64,000 bases of DNA from Helicobacter hepaticus ATCC 51449 (GTDB lineage Bacteria; Campylobacterota; Campylobacteria; Campylobacterales; Helicobacteraceae): contig NC_004917.1 of the NCBI RefSeq assembly GCF_000007905.1, positions 372,001 to 436,000 on the forward strand, in the 5' to 3' direction. Position 1 is the first letter of the stretch. The number at the start of each line of letters is the position of its first letter. Shown piece after piece: positions 1-7,646 of this stretch. Both the position numbers and the translations under genes were made by a program. A model generated the notes under the pieces. It did not search any database, was not told where the DNA came from, and worked only from the letters and a program-made list of their open reading frames with translations.

Positions 1-728
1 TTAATACTACAAATCTTATTGCCTTGTGCATAGAATGCGGCATAACAAAATTTATCTTTAGCTCTACAGCAGCAGTATATGGAGAGCCACATACTTCACT
101 TATCCCTATTGATGAGAATGCCCCACTTTTACCTATTAATCCTTATGGAAGCTCAAAAATGATGAGCGAGCGAATCTTATACGATACTTCACTTGCATTC
201 AAAAACTTTAATTATGTAGCATTGCGATATTTTAATGTCGCAGGAGCGAGTATGGATAACACGCCACAGATTCTCTCAAACCATAAAGGCTTGGGGCAAA
301 GGAGCAAAAATGCTACTCATCTTATCAAAGTCGCTTGTGAGTGTGCTTGTGGCAAAAGAGAATCTATGAGTATCTTTGGCACAGATTATCCCACAAAGGA
401 CGGCACTTGTATCCGCGATTATATTCATATTGATGATTTAGCAAGTGCGCATCTTGAAGCTCTTACATTTTTACAGCATACACAAACTTCCAATATTTTT
501 AATGTAGGCTATTGCAAAGGATATAGTGTAAAAGAAGTAATTGATGTTGTCAAAGAAATCAGCGGAATGGATTTTAAAGTTATAGAATCTGCTCGTAGAG
601 AGGGCGACCCTATTGAGCTAAGTGCCAAAAATGAAAAGATTCTCTCCCTTACGCAATGGAAACCAAAATATAATGATTTAAGAGTGATTGTCAAAAGTGC
701 TTATGAATGGGAGTGTTCATTGAAATAA
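1..728 (+). CDS. galE: UDP-glucose 4-epimerase, 5' end outside window
   Basis: GalE interconverts UDP-glucose and UDP-galactose in the cytoplasm and supplies galactose for surface polysaccharide. The reading frame is open from base 3, so the start lies upstream and the NAD-binding Rossmann N-terminus is missing. Visible are the FSSTAAVYG strand carrying the catalytic Ser/Thr region, the catalytic YxxxK as YGSSK (Tyr codon at 144-146), the RYFNVAGA substrate loop and the RDYIHIDDLA segment typical of extended short-chain dehydrogenases. The C-terminus is complete and ends with a TAA stop. A related NDP-sugar epimerase cannot be fully excluded, but the motif set fits GalE best. Confidence 0.9.
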   Translation, partial: NTTNLIALCIECGITKFIFSSTAAVYGEPHTSLIPIDENAPLLPINPYGSSKMMSERILYDTSLAFKNFNYVALRYFNVAGASMDNTPQILSNHKGLGQRSKNATHLIKVACECACGKRESMSIFGTDYPTKDGTCIRDYIHIDDLASAHLEALTFLQHTQTSNIFNVGYCKGYSVKEVIDVVKEISGMDFKVIESARREGDPIELSAKNEKILSLTQWKPKYNDLRVIVKSAYEWECSLK

Positions 729-744
729 AGGAGGGAAGCAATGA

Positions 745-1503
745 ATGAAATATAATGTCTTAGCAATCATTGGAATCTTAATAGTATTTTTTATGATAAA
801 AGGTTGTTCTTATCCTACAAGTTATCGTGCCTTTATCCCTAAGGCTTTAGATTCTGAATATAAGGAATATGAGAGATTATGCGAAATTTCCCAAAAAGGC
901 ATTGTTTATTCTCGCCCTTTACCGCAATATATACAAGATTATTATACCCTGCAAGAAAAAAAGACCTTAAGGCAAGATGTTCGTATTAAATCGTTTTGGC
1001 ATAGTATCACTCACGATATGGTAACTGATACTTTTGTTGAGGGTAATAGTAGCCAAATAGCATTAGCTGTTGAAAAAATAAATAAAAAAGATGATTTAAG
1101 TATCAAAAAAGATTTTATATTACTAAAGCCTTATATTTATCAATTATCATTCACCATACAACTTGGCAATACTTATGCTCTCATATCTTCTCTTGTGGAT
1201 TCTCAAAATGGAACAATATATGCCTATAAGATAAGTGAAGTATTTTATTATACAAATTGGAGGCAAAACCCATTAACAACTTGGGGTTATCCAAGTAAGT
1301 ATAATATTTATTGTCAAGCAGGTGAGGAGGAAACTATTTTATCCTATAATAATCCTATACAATATCTACATACACTCAAAACAAAAGGTAATGAGCAAGA
1401 CATATTGTTTATTGAAAAAATTAAAAAGCACTTTGAGGCAAAAAAGATAAAATTGCAAGATTTGCTTGTCCAAGACAAATTAAATAAAGAAATCAACTCA
1501 TAA
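745..1503 (+). CDS. hypothetical membrane-anchored or lipoprotein-like protein
   Basis: I do not recognise this 252-residue protein. It starts with a hydrophobic segment (residues 4-20) ending in IKGCSYP, an imperfect lipobox, so it is probably exported and anchored by lipid or by an uncleaved helix. A strong AGGAGG at 731-736 supports the ATG at 745; an ATG four bases earlier leads into an immediate stop. The EYERLCEIS stretch after the anchor is loosely like the FRNMCKLNEL stretch of the immunity-like proteins at 4.6-9.2 kb, and the size and topology are similar. An immunity role is therefore possible but unproven. It lies 10 bases before the next gene. Confidence 0.6.
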   Translation: MKYNVLAIIGILIVFFMIKGCSYPTSYRAFIPKALDSEYKEYERLCEISQKGIVYSRPLPQYIQDYYTLQEKKTLRQDVRIKSFWHSITHDMVTDTFVEGNSSQIALAVEKINKKDDLSIKKDFILLKPYIYQLSFTIQLGNTYALISSLVDSQNGTIYAYKISEVFYYTNWRQNPLTTWGYPSKYNIYCQAGEEETILSYNNPIQYLHTLKTKGNEQDILFIEKIKKHFEAKKIKLQDLLVQDKLNKEINS

Positions 1504-1528
1504 AAGGACACTTATGCAAAAGAATAAC
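1503..1528 (+). repeat. 26-bp start-site repeat, copy 1
   Basis: These 26 bases are identical to 4083-4108. They cover the ribosome binding site AAAGGACA, the start codon at 1514 and the first codons (MQKNN) of two otherwise different genes. The N-terminal residues stay similar for a few codons more and then diverge. Confidence 0.9.
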
Positions 1529-2521
1529 TCTAAAAACACAAACATATTGTCAAATGCTCACATAGATTCTAAAAGACGCAAAGCTATTAAAGATTTAAGA
1601 GACTTAAGCTTACTTGGTGCAGGTAGCATACTAGGATTGCAAATATATAAAGATTTTAAAAGCCATAGCATAGAATCTCTATCCTCTAGTCTTGATACTT
1701 CTTTACAATCTCACACATTAGATTCTGCTTCTATTTTAGAATCTAATGCCCTAGATTCTTTGCATTCTCTCTCTCATTCTAATATCCCTAGTGAAATCCT
1801 CTCACTCCCTCTCAAATACTTTAATGTGCCACAAACATATACTATGCTTTTAGAATCTAAACTTCCAAGAAATCAAAGAGAAAATCTACTCTATATCGTG
1901 CCATTACTTACAAGTAAAGACTTTAAGCATACAATGCCTAGTCTCTATCATCACTATAATGCAGAAAATAATACACATAGCATAATCTATAATGAGACAA
2001 GCCAATTCTTACAATATCACTATGACACTTTAGGCTCTTTACTCAAAGACTTGCAATCTCATCATTTTATAGCAAGAGATTATAGAGCATTGAGCCAAGA
2101 TTCTAACAACCTTTTAGAAAATCTTTTGCAAGAGATGATACAAAATCTCATCATACATAACACAATAAGCCATATTTCTTTAAATGACATACGCAAATAC
2201 CAAGTGCCAAAGGAGAGTGATTTGTATAAGGAGTTTAAGGCTTTAGAAGAAGATGATAAAAAATCAGCCATTGATGCCTATAATGAAGCCCTAGAAATCT
2301 TAGCAGAGTATAAAAATTACTATTTCACTAATACGAGCAATGGAAAAGAAGATAGAAACAAAGCAAGGAGGCTTTTAGAATGCCTTAATGTCATAGGGCA
2401 GAATAATATTAGGGCTTTATATGTGGGGACAAGCGAAAGTAGCAAAAAAATGAAACGCCCTAAACTCATAGGTCGTCTAGCCACTACTATCATCATAGAA
2501 GATGGCTTGTGGTTAGGATAG
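1514..2521 (+). CDS. hypothetical protein upstream of PAAR-like gene
   Basis: This 335-residue protein is unrecognised. It begins with a polar leader, a basic SKRRKAIKDLRD stretch and a hydrophobic segment (LSLLGAGSILGLQ, about residues 32-45), which could be a membrane anchor or a twin-arginine-like signal. A Ser/Leu-rich low-complexity stretch full of LDS and LES units follows (about residues 53-90), and then a mostly helical, charged C-terminal domain. Its start region is shared with the PAAR-like gene at 4094. With the 2548 gene it may encode cargo, an adaptor or a chaperone for the neighbouring effector locus; that is inference from position only. Confidence 0.6.
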   Translation: MQKNNSKNTNILSNAHIDSKRRKAIKDLRDLSLLGAGSILGLQIYKDFKSHSIESLSSSLDTSLQSHTLDSASILESNALDSLHSLSHSNIPSEILSLPLKYFNVPQTYTMLLESKLPRNQRENLLYIVPLLTSKDFKHTMPSLYHHYNAENNTHSIIYNETSQFLQYHYDTLGSLLKDLQSHHFIARDYRALSQDSNNLLENLLQEMIQNLIIHNTISHISLNDIRKYQVPKESDLYKEFKALEEDDKKSAIDAYNEALEILAEYKNYYFTNTSNGKEDRNKARRLLECLNVIGQNNIRALYVGTSESSKKMKRPKLIGRLATTIIIEDGLWLG

Positions 2522-2547
2522 ATTCTATTTTATAAAAAAGAGAGAAA

Positions 2548-3921
2548 ATGTTTTTATTTAACAAAGAGGACACACAACAAAGAGAAACTAAGAAAGTGAA
2601 AGATATTTTTGGCAATGATATAGAGCTGGATTCGAATGGCAATGTGATATTGAAAGATTATAGATTTGATATTCAGACAATTTTTGATGATGAAGTTAAA
2701 AAGATTCCTACAACAGATGAAGAATTCTTAAAACAAGATTCATTAAGAGCTACCAAACTCCTTAATGAGACAAATGCCATTTTACAATCCTCTCCATATG
2801 CCAACTATAAACCCCTCTACCTAGACCCAAGCCTTAAAACAGGACAGACATCGACACTTTTAGAGTTTAAGGCTTGGAGAGATTTATATCTTAAAGACCC
2901 TATAAAAGGGGCTATAGCTCCTTGGACCAGACAAGAAAAAGCCTATTATGAATCTTTACAAACTAAAAGAGAGCGATACCAATACTTAGTAATAAGAAGT
3001 GGCTTAAGAAGTGCAGTCATAGATATACCCTTTGATGCTATTGGTGGTGTAGATGAGAGAGGTAGGGTAATAAATCCAGAATATGAAGACATTTTTTATC
3101 AAGTAGATAGGAATAAAGAAACATTAAAGTCCTACTTACATAGACAAGAATGGGGCATAGCTGCAGGGATACTAGGGAATCCAGAGTATCTCTCAAGAGA
3201 TAAGATGGGCTTTCAAGCACGACATATACAGGCTCTTATCTTGCAAATACAGCTTGATGCGACTACTACTAACTTTCTAAATTTAACTAATTTTGAGGCA
3301 TATATAGAAAATATCGTAGGCTATCAACTATTAGGATTACGCAAAAACCCTTTGCGCCAACAACAGCTCACAGCCCTAGCTAAGAAAATAAAGCCCGATA
3401 GATTTGGTATGCTCCCATATATAGATGAAATAATGGGAGTGGATTGGGTAATGGATTTTTCACAATATGATGTCTATGGTGATGTAATCATGGAACTTTA
3501 TCAAGATGGACTTCCAATAAATAAAGGGTTAGTTGCTAAAGGGCTAATAAAAGATCCAAGAGATACAGATTCTACTAAAGAGAGCAGAGATGAGTTTAGG
3601 CAAAAAGCTATCTTTTTAAGTCAAAGAAGAGCTGAAGCTTCAGCGCTCAATTTACCATATCCACCAACAAGAAGTGATGCTCAAACAGAATTAGAATATG
3701 ATATGATAACACTTTATGCAAAAATTCGTGCAGTTACTCCCCCTCAAGGCTATCCCAATGCTCCCACTTACTATATCCCAGAGTATTTAGATGAACTCTA
3801 TGAAGCAGGCAAACTAGATAAAAAACTAAATCCCACTATCCCAGCCATATATAGAGAATCTTTCCCACAAGAGTTACGTGATAAAATAGAATGGTATGCT
3901 AAAAAGCATCATATTAAATAG
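2548..3921 (+). CDS. hypothetical 457-residue cytosolic protein
   Basis: No family is recognised. The protein has no signal peptide or obvious membrane segment. It is highly charged and rich in Tyr, Arg and Asp. The N-terminus reads VKDIFGNDIELDSNGNV, resembling a short beta-hairpin, followed by long helical stretches. The C-terminal third has Pro/Tyr-rich segments such as PPQGYPNAPTYYIPEYL. It starts with a spaced AGAGA site 26 bases after the preceding gene and is probably co-transcribed with it. Its place just before a PAAR-like gene suggests an effector or effector-associated protein, without sequence proof. Confidence 0.6.
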   Translation: MFLFNKEDTQQRETKKVKDIFGNDIELDSNGNVILKDYRFDIQTIFDDEVKKIPTTDEEFLKQDSLRATKLLNETNAILQSSPYANYKPLYLDPSLKTGQTSTLLEFKAWRDLYLKDPIKGAIAPWTRQEKAYYESLQTKRERYQYLVIRSGLRSAVIDIPFDAIGGVDERGRVINPEYEDIFYQVDRNKETLKSYLHRQEWGIAAGILGNPEYLSRDKMGFQARHIQALILQIQLDATTTNFLNLTNFEAYIENIVGYQLLGLRKNPLRQQQLTALAKKIKPDRFGMLPYIDEIMGVDWVMDFSQYDVYGDVIMELYQDGLPINKGLVAKGLIKDPRDTDSTKESRDEFRQKAIFLSQRRAEASALNLPYPPTRSDAQTELEYDMITLYAKIRAVTPPQGYPNAPTYYIPEYLDELYEAGKLDKKLNPTIPAIYRESFPQELRDKIEWYAKKHHIK

Positions 3922-4093
3922 AGGTGTAATATACAGCAGGTATATCATAAAAAATATTATTAGATAGAGCAATAAAACGAAATAGAAAATAAAGATAGTT
4001 TATACAAAGAGTAATGATATAAGTAGAAATACAAATACTATAAATATAATACAAAGCATACATACCATAGATAAATCATATCAAAGGACACTT
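3922..4093. other. AT-rich intergenic stretch without a gene
   Basis: About 170 bases, strongly AT-rich, with no open frame of useful length on either strand. The last ten bases belong to the repeated ribosome binding site of the PAAR-like gene. It may hold a promoter for the downstream array or be decayed coding sequence; I see no clear hairpin or operator. Confidence 0.5.
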
Positions 4094-4108
4094 ATGCAAA
4101 AGAATAAC
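4083..4108 (+). repeat. 26-bp start-site repeat, copy 2
   Basis: Identical to 1503-1528. It contains the ribosome binding site, the ATG at 4094 and the first five codons of the PAAR-like gene. Confidence 0.9.
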
Positions 4109-4621
4109 CCCAAATTCACAAATACACTCTCAAATACTCTTTTAAACTACTCTCTCTTAGATTCTAGTTTAAATATTAAACTAGAACTCACAAACAAAGA
4201 ATCTAAAGAAAAACAAGATAAAGCTACAATGCAAAGAGAACAAAAACAACACAAAGAACAATTAAAACCTTTAAGCACTGCTATGCTTCACCCTATACTA
4301 GAAGATAATGAGATTAAATGCTCTCACGGAGGAGTAGTGCAATTAAAATCTAATCTAGGCAAAAGTATTCAAGATAAGAATATCCCTATGGTATTAGAAA
4401 CTGATTTACTCTATAGCTCTATTGTAGGTTGTCCTAATCCTCCTATAAGTGGAGGACCTTGCACACAAGTAGCACTCATACTTCCTCACTCTCGTGGATT
4501 AAAAAAACATAATGAAGATTATCCTATAATGCAAGATTTAGTAAGCTCTGGAGTATTCTCTGATAAAGGAGTTCCACTTATTTGCATTCCTAAACCGAAT
4601 AGTTATAAAAAGATAGCTTAA
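4094..4621 (+). CDS. PAAR-like protein (type VI spike-tip or effector adaptor)
   Basis: This 175-residue protein has a variable, charged N-terminus (1-65) followed by a compact domain with KCSHGGVV at about residue 75, a short beta pattern, IVGCPNPP, GGPCTQVALI and a final GVPLICIPKP. The spaced CSHGG, GCP and PCT motifs are the hallmark of PAAR-like proteins, which cap the VgrG spike of type VI secretion systems and carry effectors. The assignment rests on pattern, not alignment. It is followed directly (TAATG overlap at 4619-4623) by the immunity/lipase-fragment array, as expected of an effector locus. No tube, sheath or VgrG genes are in the window. Confidence 0.7.
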   Translation: MQKNNPKFTNTLSNTLLNYSLLDSSLNIKLELTNKESKEKQDKATMQREQKQHKEQLKPLSTAMLHPILEDNEIKCSHGGVVQLKSNLGKSIQDKNIPMVLETDLLYSSIVGCPNPPISGGPCTQVALILPHSRGLKKHNEDYPIMQDLVSSGVFSDKGVPLICIPKPNSYKKIA

Positions 4622-5163
4622 TGAAAAAGATTCTAAAAACTTTTAAAATTTTAAGTTTTATCATTATTCCACCTCTTATCGTCTTTATCTATTTCTTTGG
4701 TTGGGGTTGGCTTGTGCCTTACGAATTACAACCGAGTTATTGGCAGTTTAGAAATATGTGTAAATTAAATGAATTACCAAATAACGAGGAAAAGTATAAT
4801 AAGATTCTAAGTTACTTTGATACAGATTTAGAGAGTTTGGATTGGGAGGAGTTGAATGAGAGAGCTTGGAAAAAAAAAGAAACCGATGGTTGGTATAAAA
4901 AAGACATCTTTGAATATCAAACAGCAACAGGTTGGAAACACAAAAACTCACGAATAGAAATGGAAATTGACTTATTTAGTAATGCATCAGAAGTCAATAG
5001 GTATAATACAAATGCAATGTATTTCTCTGTCGTGTGGCGCACCAAACGCTACTATCCAGACGGCAATGAAGGCAGTGGATTTTATTGGAGTGAGGGAAGA
5101 TTAGGTTGTAGTGATATAGTAAAAGAGAATATGACGCCAAAAGGATTCAAAAATGACAAATAA
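4621..5163 (+). CDS. immunity-like membrane-anchored protein, array copy 1
   Basis: Begins with one hydrophobic segment (about residues 8-32), so it is probably anchored in the inner membrane with a periplasmic domain. The conserved core is ELQPSYWQFRNMC, LPNNEEKYNKILSYF and LESLDWEEL, ending in DGNEGSGFYWSEGRLGC. The same core recurs in the proteins starting at 5800, 7627 and 8673. The gene overlaps the PAAR-like stop by one base and the next lipase-like start by 11 bases, so translation is probably coupled. Small exported proteins paired with periplasmic lipase effectors are usually immunity proteins; that role here is inference. Confidence 0.65.
   Translation: MKKILKTFKILSFIIIPPLIVFIYFFGWGWLVPYELQPSYWQFRNMCKLNELPNNEEKYNKILSYFDTDLESLDWEELNERAWKKKETDGWYKKDIFEYQTATGWKHKNSRIEMEIDLFSNASEVNRYNTNAMYFSVVWRTKRYYPDGNEGSGFYWSEGRLGCSDIVKENMTPKGFKNDK
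5053..5118 (+). repeat. 66-bp exact repeat in immunity-like genes, copy 1
   Basis: These 66 bases match 6253-6318 exactly, at a spacing of 1200 bp. They encode the conserved YPDGNEGSGFYWSEGRLGC end of the first two immunity-like proteins. Perfect DNA identity against diverged flanks points to recent duplication or gene conversion. Confidence 0.85.
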
Positions 5164-5800
5164 ACAACAGATTCAAAAATTAAGAGACAATGCAGAACTT
5201 GCAATGGCTTCCTATGGATATTTTCATTTAATCGATAAAAAGTTTAATCATAAAAGCAAAACACGAAAAGATGACTTCATAACCCTCCACGACATCTTGG
5301 ATTCCACCTACAAAGGCTATGTAACTTCCGAGCATACAACTTTCATTAATCCAGAGAAACTCGATGGCGACTTCACCCCAACCCAAGCAAAAAGATTCTT
5401 TGAACGCTATGATTTACTAGAGCATTGCCCCAACACAGATTCAGGATTCTCCGCCACTCTCTTTAAAGATACAAAGGCAGATTCTAAAGATTCAGAATAT
5501 ATCCTCTCTATTCGTGGCACAGAATTTAAACTAGAGCAAATCCAAGATTTACTCAATGATTATTACATAGGCACAAATAATAGTGATATGAATAGAGTGA
5601 TAGAGCAGTATTTTGATATGCTTCTCTTTTATGAGGAAACTCTCAAGCCTTTACTACGAGAAAAAGGCATTGCAAGGATTAATGTTATAGGACATTCACT
5701 TGGTGGCTATCTCGCTCAACTCTTTGCTTTAAGCTATCCGCATAGTATCAATGAAGTTTATACTTACAATGCACCTTTAGAATCTATGAGTCTTGCTTAA
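5153..5800 (+). CDS. lipase class 3-like effector, C-terminally truncated, array copy 1
   Basis: This is the longest of five related proteins (215 residues). The N-terminal module has NAELAMASYGYFHL, a variable linker, FFERYDLLEHCPNTDSGFSA and SIRGTEF, the conserved RGT of class 3 lipases. It then reaches VIGHSLGGYLAQL (about residues 178-190), the Ser nucleophile elbow of alpha/beta hydrolases. It stops soon after, at YNAPLESMSLA, before the region where the catalytic Asp and His should lie, so activity is doubtful. There is no signal peptide, as expected for a type VI cargo lipase. Its stop overlaps the next ATG by one base. Confidence 0.75.
   Translation: MTNKQQIQKLRDNAELAMASYGYFHLIDKKFNHKSKTRKDDFITLHDILDSTYKGYVTSEHTTFINPEKLDGDFTPTQAKRFFERYDLLEHCPNTDSGFSATLFKDTKADSKDSEYILSIRGTEFKLEQIQDLLNDYYIGTNNSDMNRVIEQYFDMLLFYEETLKPLLREKGIARINVIGHSLGGYLAQLFALSYPHSINEVYTYNAPLESMSLA
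5508..5581 (+). repeat. 74-bp exact repeat in lipase-like genes, copy 1
   Basis: Matches 7555-7628 exactly. It covers the RGTEFKLEQIQDLL segment. In this copy the coding sequence continues past the repeat to the GHSLGG motif; in the other the repeat ends at the start codon of the next gene. Confidence 0.85.
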
Positions 5801-6363
5801 TGTTAGCCATAATCCTTTTTGTTGTTATTCCTCTAGTTTTGTTTTTTTATTTCAAATACAACATAGGAAGTATTATAGTAATACTTTTTTTTCTCTCTAT
5901 CTTTTACTACACTCCTTATTCTTTTTATTTAGAGCCGAGTTATTGGCAGTTTAGAAATATGTGCAAATTAAATGAGCTGCCCAATGATGAAAATAAATAC
6001 AACAAGATTCTAAGTTACTTTGATACAGATTTAGAGAGTTTGGATTGGGAGGAGTTGAATGGGAAGGTAGACACAATGAGTGAGCAACAATATTTTTACT
6101 CCCCAAATAAAATAGAATATAAATTTTTCATAGGCAAAATAAAAAACTCAAGATATTCAATGACTGCAAGTTTTTATAGTAATGAAAAGATTTTGAGAAA
6201 AGACAATATCACTTTGGCTATAATTCTTGGAAGGTGGCACACGAAGCGTTTTTATCCAGACGGCAATGAAGGCAGTGGATTTTATTGGAGTGAGGGAAGA
6301 TTAGGTTGTAGTGATATATCAGAATACAATATGAATCCAAAGGAGGCAAATAATGCAAAATAA
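5800..6363 (+). CDS. immunity-like membrane protein, array copy 2
   Basis: A 187-residue paralogue of the protein starting at 4621. The N-terminus is more hydrophobic, with two adjacent membrane segments in residues 1-42, before the shared LEPSYWQFRNMCKLNEL core. It shares 58 identical bases (4801-4858 with 6004-6061) and the 66-base 3' repeat with copy 1, while the middle (codons around 90-140) is diverged. Conserved ends with a variable centre are what one expects if specificity lies in the centre. It overlaps the preceding stop by one base and the next start by 11 bases. Confidence 0.65.
   Translation: MLAIILFVVIPLVLFFYFKYNIGSIIVILFFLSIFYYTPYSFYLEPSYWQFRNMCKLNELPNDENKYNKILSYFDTDLESLDWEELNGKVDTMSEQQYFYSPNKIEYKFFIGKIKNSRYSMTASFYSNEKILRKDNITLAIILGRWHTKRFYPDGNEGSGFYWSEGRLGCSDISEYNMNPKEANNAK
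6253..6318 (+). repeat. 66-bp exact repeat in immunity-like genes, copy 2
   Basis: Identical to 5053-5118, encoding the conserved end of the second immunity-like protein. Confidence 0.85.
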
Positions 6364-6733
6364 AATATTAATTAGTAAAATGAAAGATAATGCCGAACTA
6401 GCTTGGGCTTCTTATGGATACTTTGACTTGATAGGAAAGAAGTTTAACATTCAAGATATTGAAAATACAGATAGGAAAAGCAATCCGACTATCACCCTCC
6501 ACGACATTTTAGATTCCACTTATTATGGCTATGAAACAGAAGACAGCTCATTTTTTGATACCCTTAAACTCAAAGGCGAATTTGGCAAGATTCAACTACA
6601 AAACTTCTTTGAACGCTATGATTTACTCAAACACTGCCCCAATACAGAATCAAGTGGCTTTAGTGCTACATTTTTTTACAATAAAGAATCTAAAGAATAT
6701 ATCCATTATCCTTTTTTGGTCAAGGTTTCATAA
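6353..6733 (+). CDS. lipase-like N-terminal fragment, array copy 2
   Basis: 126 residues: NAELAWASYGYFDL, a linker with ITLHDILDSTY, FFERYDLLKHCPNTES and SGFSATFFYNKESKEYI. The protein diverges and stops before the RGT and GHSLGG motifs of copy 1, so it cannot be a working lipase. The reading frame is otherwise intact, with no internal stops, and its stop overlaps the next ATG by one base. It is either a pseudogene remnant or a retained N-terminal domain, for example a decoy, an adaptor-binding piece or a recombination substrate. The short tail HYPFLVKVS has no counterpart in the other copies. Confidence 0.6.
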   Translation: MQNKILISKMKDNAELAWASYGYFDLIGKKFNIQDIENTDRKSNPTITLHDILDSTYYGYETEDSSFFDTLKLKGEFGKIQLQNFFERYDLLKHCPNTESSGFSATFFYNKESKEYIHYPFLVKVS

Positions 6734-7086
6734 TGCTTACAATGCTTTTTATTTTAGGCTTTATTCTAGGTATTATTTGGTTAATATTTCTTTGCATTAT
6801 TGCAATATTGCTAATCATTAAAATTGTTAGCAGAATTAGACACAAAACAGAATCTCTAAGATTCCAAAAAATACTTTCTTTTCTTTTAAAATCTATTATT
6901 CCTTTCTTTTTGGTTTTATTTTTTGTTGGTGGTTGCAGGACTACTTTTGCTAACCCAAAATTTCATTATTGTATTGTTGAACGAATATTAAATAATAACC
7001 ATTACTGCGAATACACAAATTATGGAATATTTATTGAGGGCAATGAAGGAAGCGGTATGCGAATATACTTTAAGGAAACGAAATAG
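6733..7086 (+). CDS. hybrid immunity-like membrane protein, array copy 3
   Basis: 117 residues with two strongly hydrophobic segments (about 1-32 and 48-70), the second ending in FFVGGCRTTF, a possible lipoprotein-like site. The N-terminal half does not resemble its neighbours, and the PSYWxFRxMC core is absent. The end reads GIFIEGNEGSGMRIYF, recalling the DGNEGSGFYW of copies 1 and 2, so this looks like a shortened or recombined member of the family. It starts one base inside the preceding stop codon; a 14-base gap separates it from the next start. Confidence 0.5.
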   Translation: MLTMLFILGFILGIIWLIFLCIIAILLIIKIVSRIRHKTESLRFQKILSFLLKSIIPFFLVLFFVGGCRTTFANPKFHYCIVERILNNNHYCEYTNYGIFIEGNEGSGMRIYFKETK

Positions 7087-7100
7087 CAAGGATTTAGAAA

Positions 7101-7646
7101 ATGAACAATAAACAACGGATTAAAAAAATAAGAGACTACGCTGAACTAGCCCAAGCCTCCTACTTTTATTTTGACTTGCTAAAAGATTCTCAAGGTATCC
7201 CTAGAAAGATTTATGGATTAGATTCTAATGGCAATAAAATCAAAGATGAAAAATATCCTAGAGGATATAAAGAAATAGAGGTTACTTTAGAACATATAGT
7301 AAATAAAAAATATCAAGGACAAGAAGTATTAATAAATCTGCAACAAGGCGATGATATTTTTACAGAGATGAAAAATAGTGCCAAGGAAGTTTTTAACTTT
7401 GATAAACTCAATGGCGAATTTGGGGAGATTCAAGCTAAGAATTTTCTTAACAAATACGACCTACTTCATCATCAACCTAACACCCATTCAGGATTCTCTG
7501 CTACGCTTTTTAAAGACACAAAAGCAGACTCTAAAGATTCAGAATATATCTTTGCTATTCGTGGCACAGAATTTAAACTAGAGCAAATCCAAGATTTACT
7601 CAATGATTATTACATAGGCACAAATAATGACAGAAAAGCAGCCTAG
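7101..7646 (+). CDS. lipase-like N-terminal fragment, array copy 3
   Basis: 181 residues. The start matches copy 1 in pattern (NNKQRIKKIRDYAELAQASY), the linker is longer and different, and from FLNKYDLLHHQPNTHSGFSA it again follows copy 1 through FAIRGTEFKLEQ. The last 74 bases of homology (7555-7628) are identical to 5508-5581. The identity stops at the ATG of the next gene (7627), after which only six unrelated codons remain. It lacks the GHSLGG nucleophile and should be inactive as a lipase. A good AAGGA-type site precedes the ATG at 7101. Confidence 0.6.
   Translation: MNNKQRIKKIRDYAELAQASYFYFDLLKDSQGIPRKIYGLDSNGNKIKDEKYPRGYKEIEVTLEHIVNKKYQGQEVLINLQQGDDIFTEMKNSAKEVFNFDKLNGEFGEIQAKNFLNKYDLLHHQPNTHSGFSATLFKDTKADSKDSEYIFAIRGTEFKLEQIQDLLNDYYIGTNNDRKAA
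7555..7628 (+). repeat. 74-bp exact repeat in lipase-like genes, copy 2
   Basis: Identical to 5508-5581. The match ends on the second base of the ATG that starts the next immunity-like gene, which marks a recombination junction. Confidence 0.85.
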
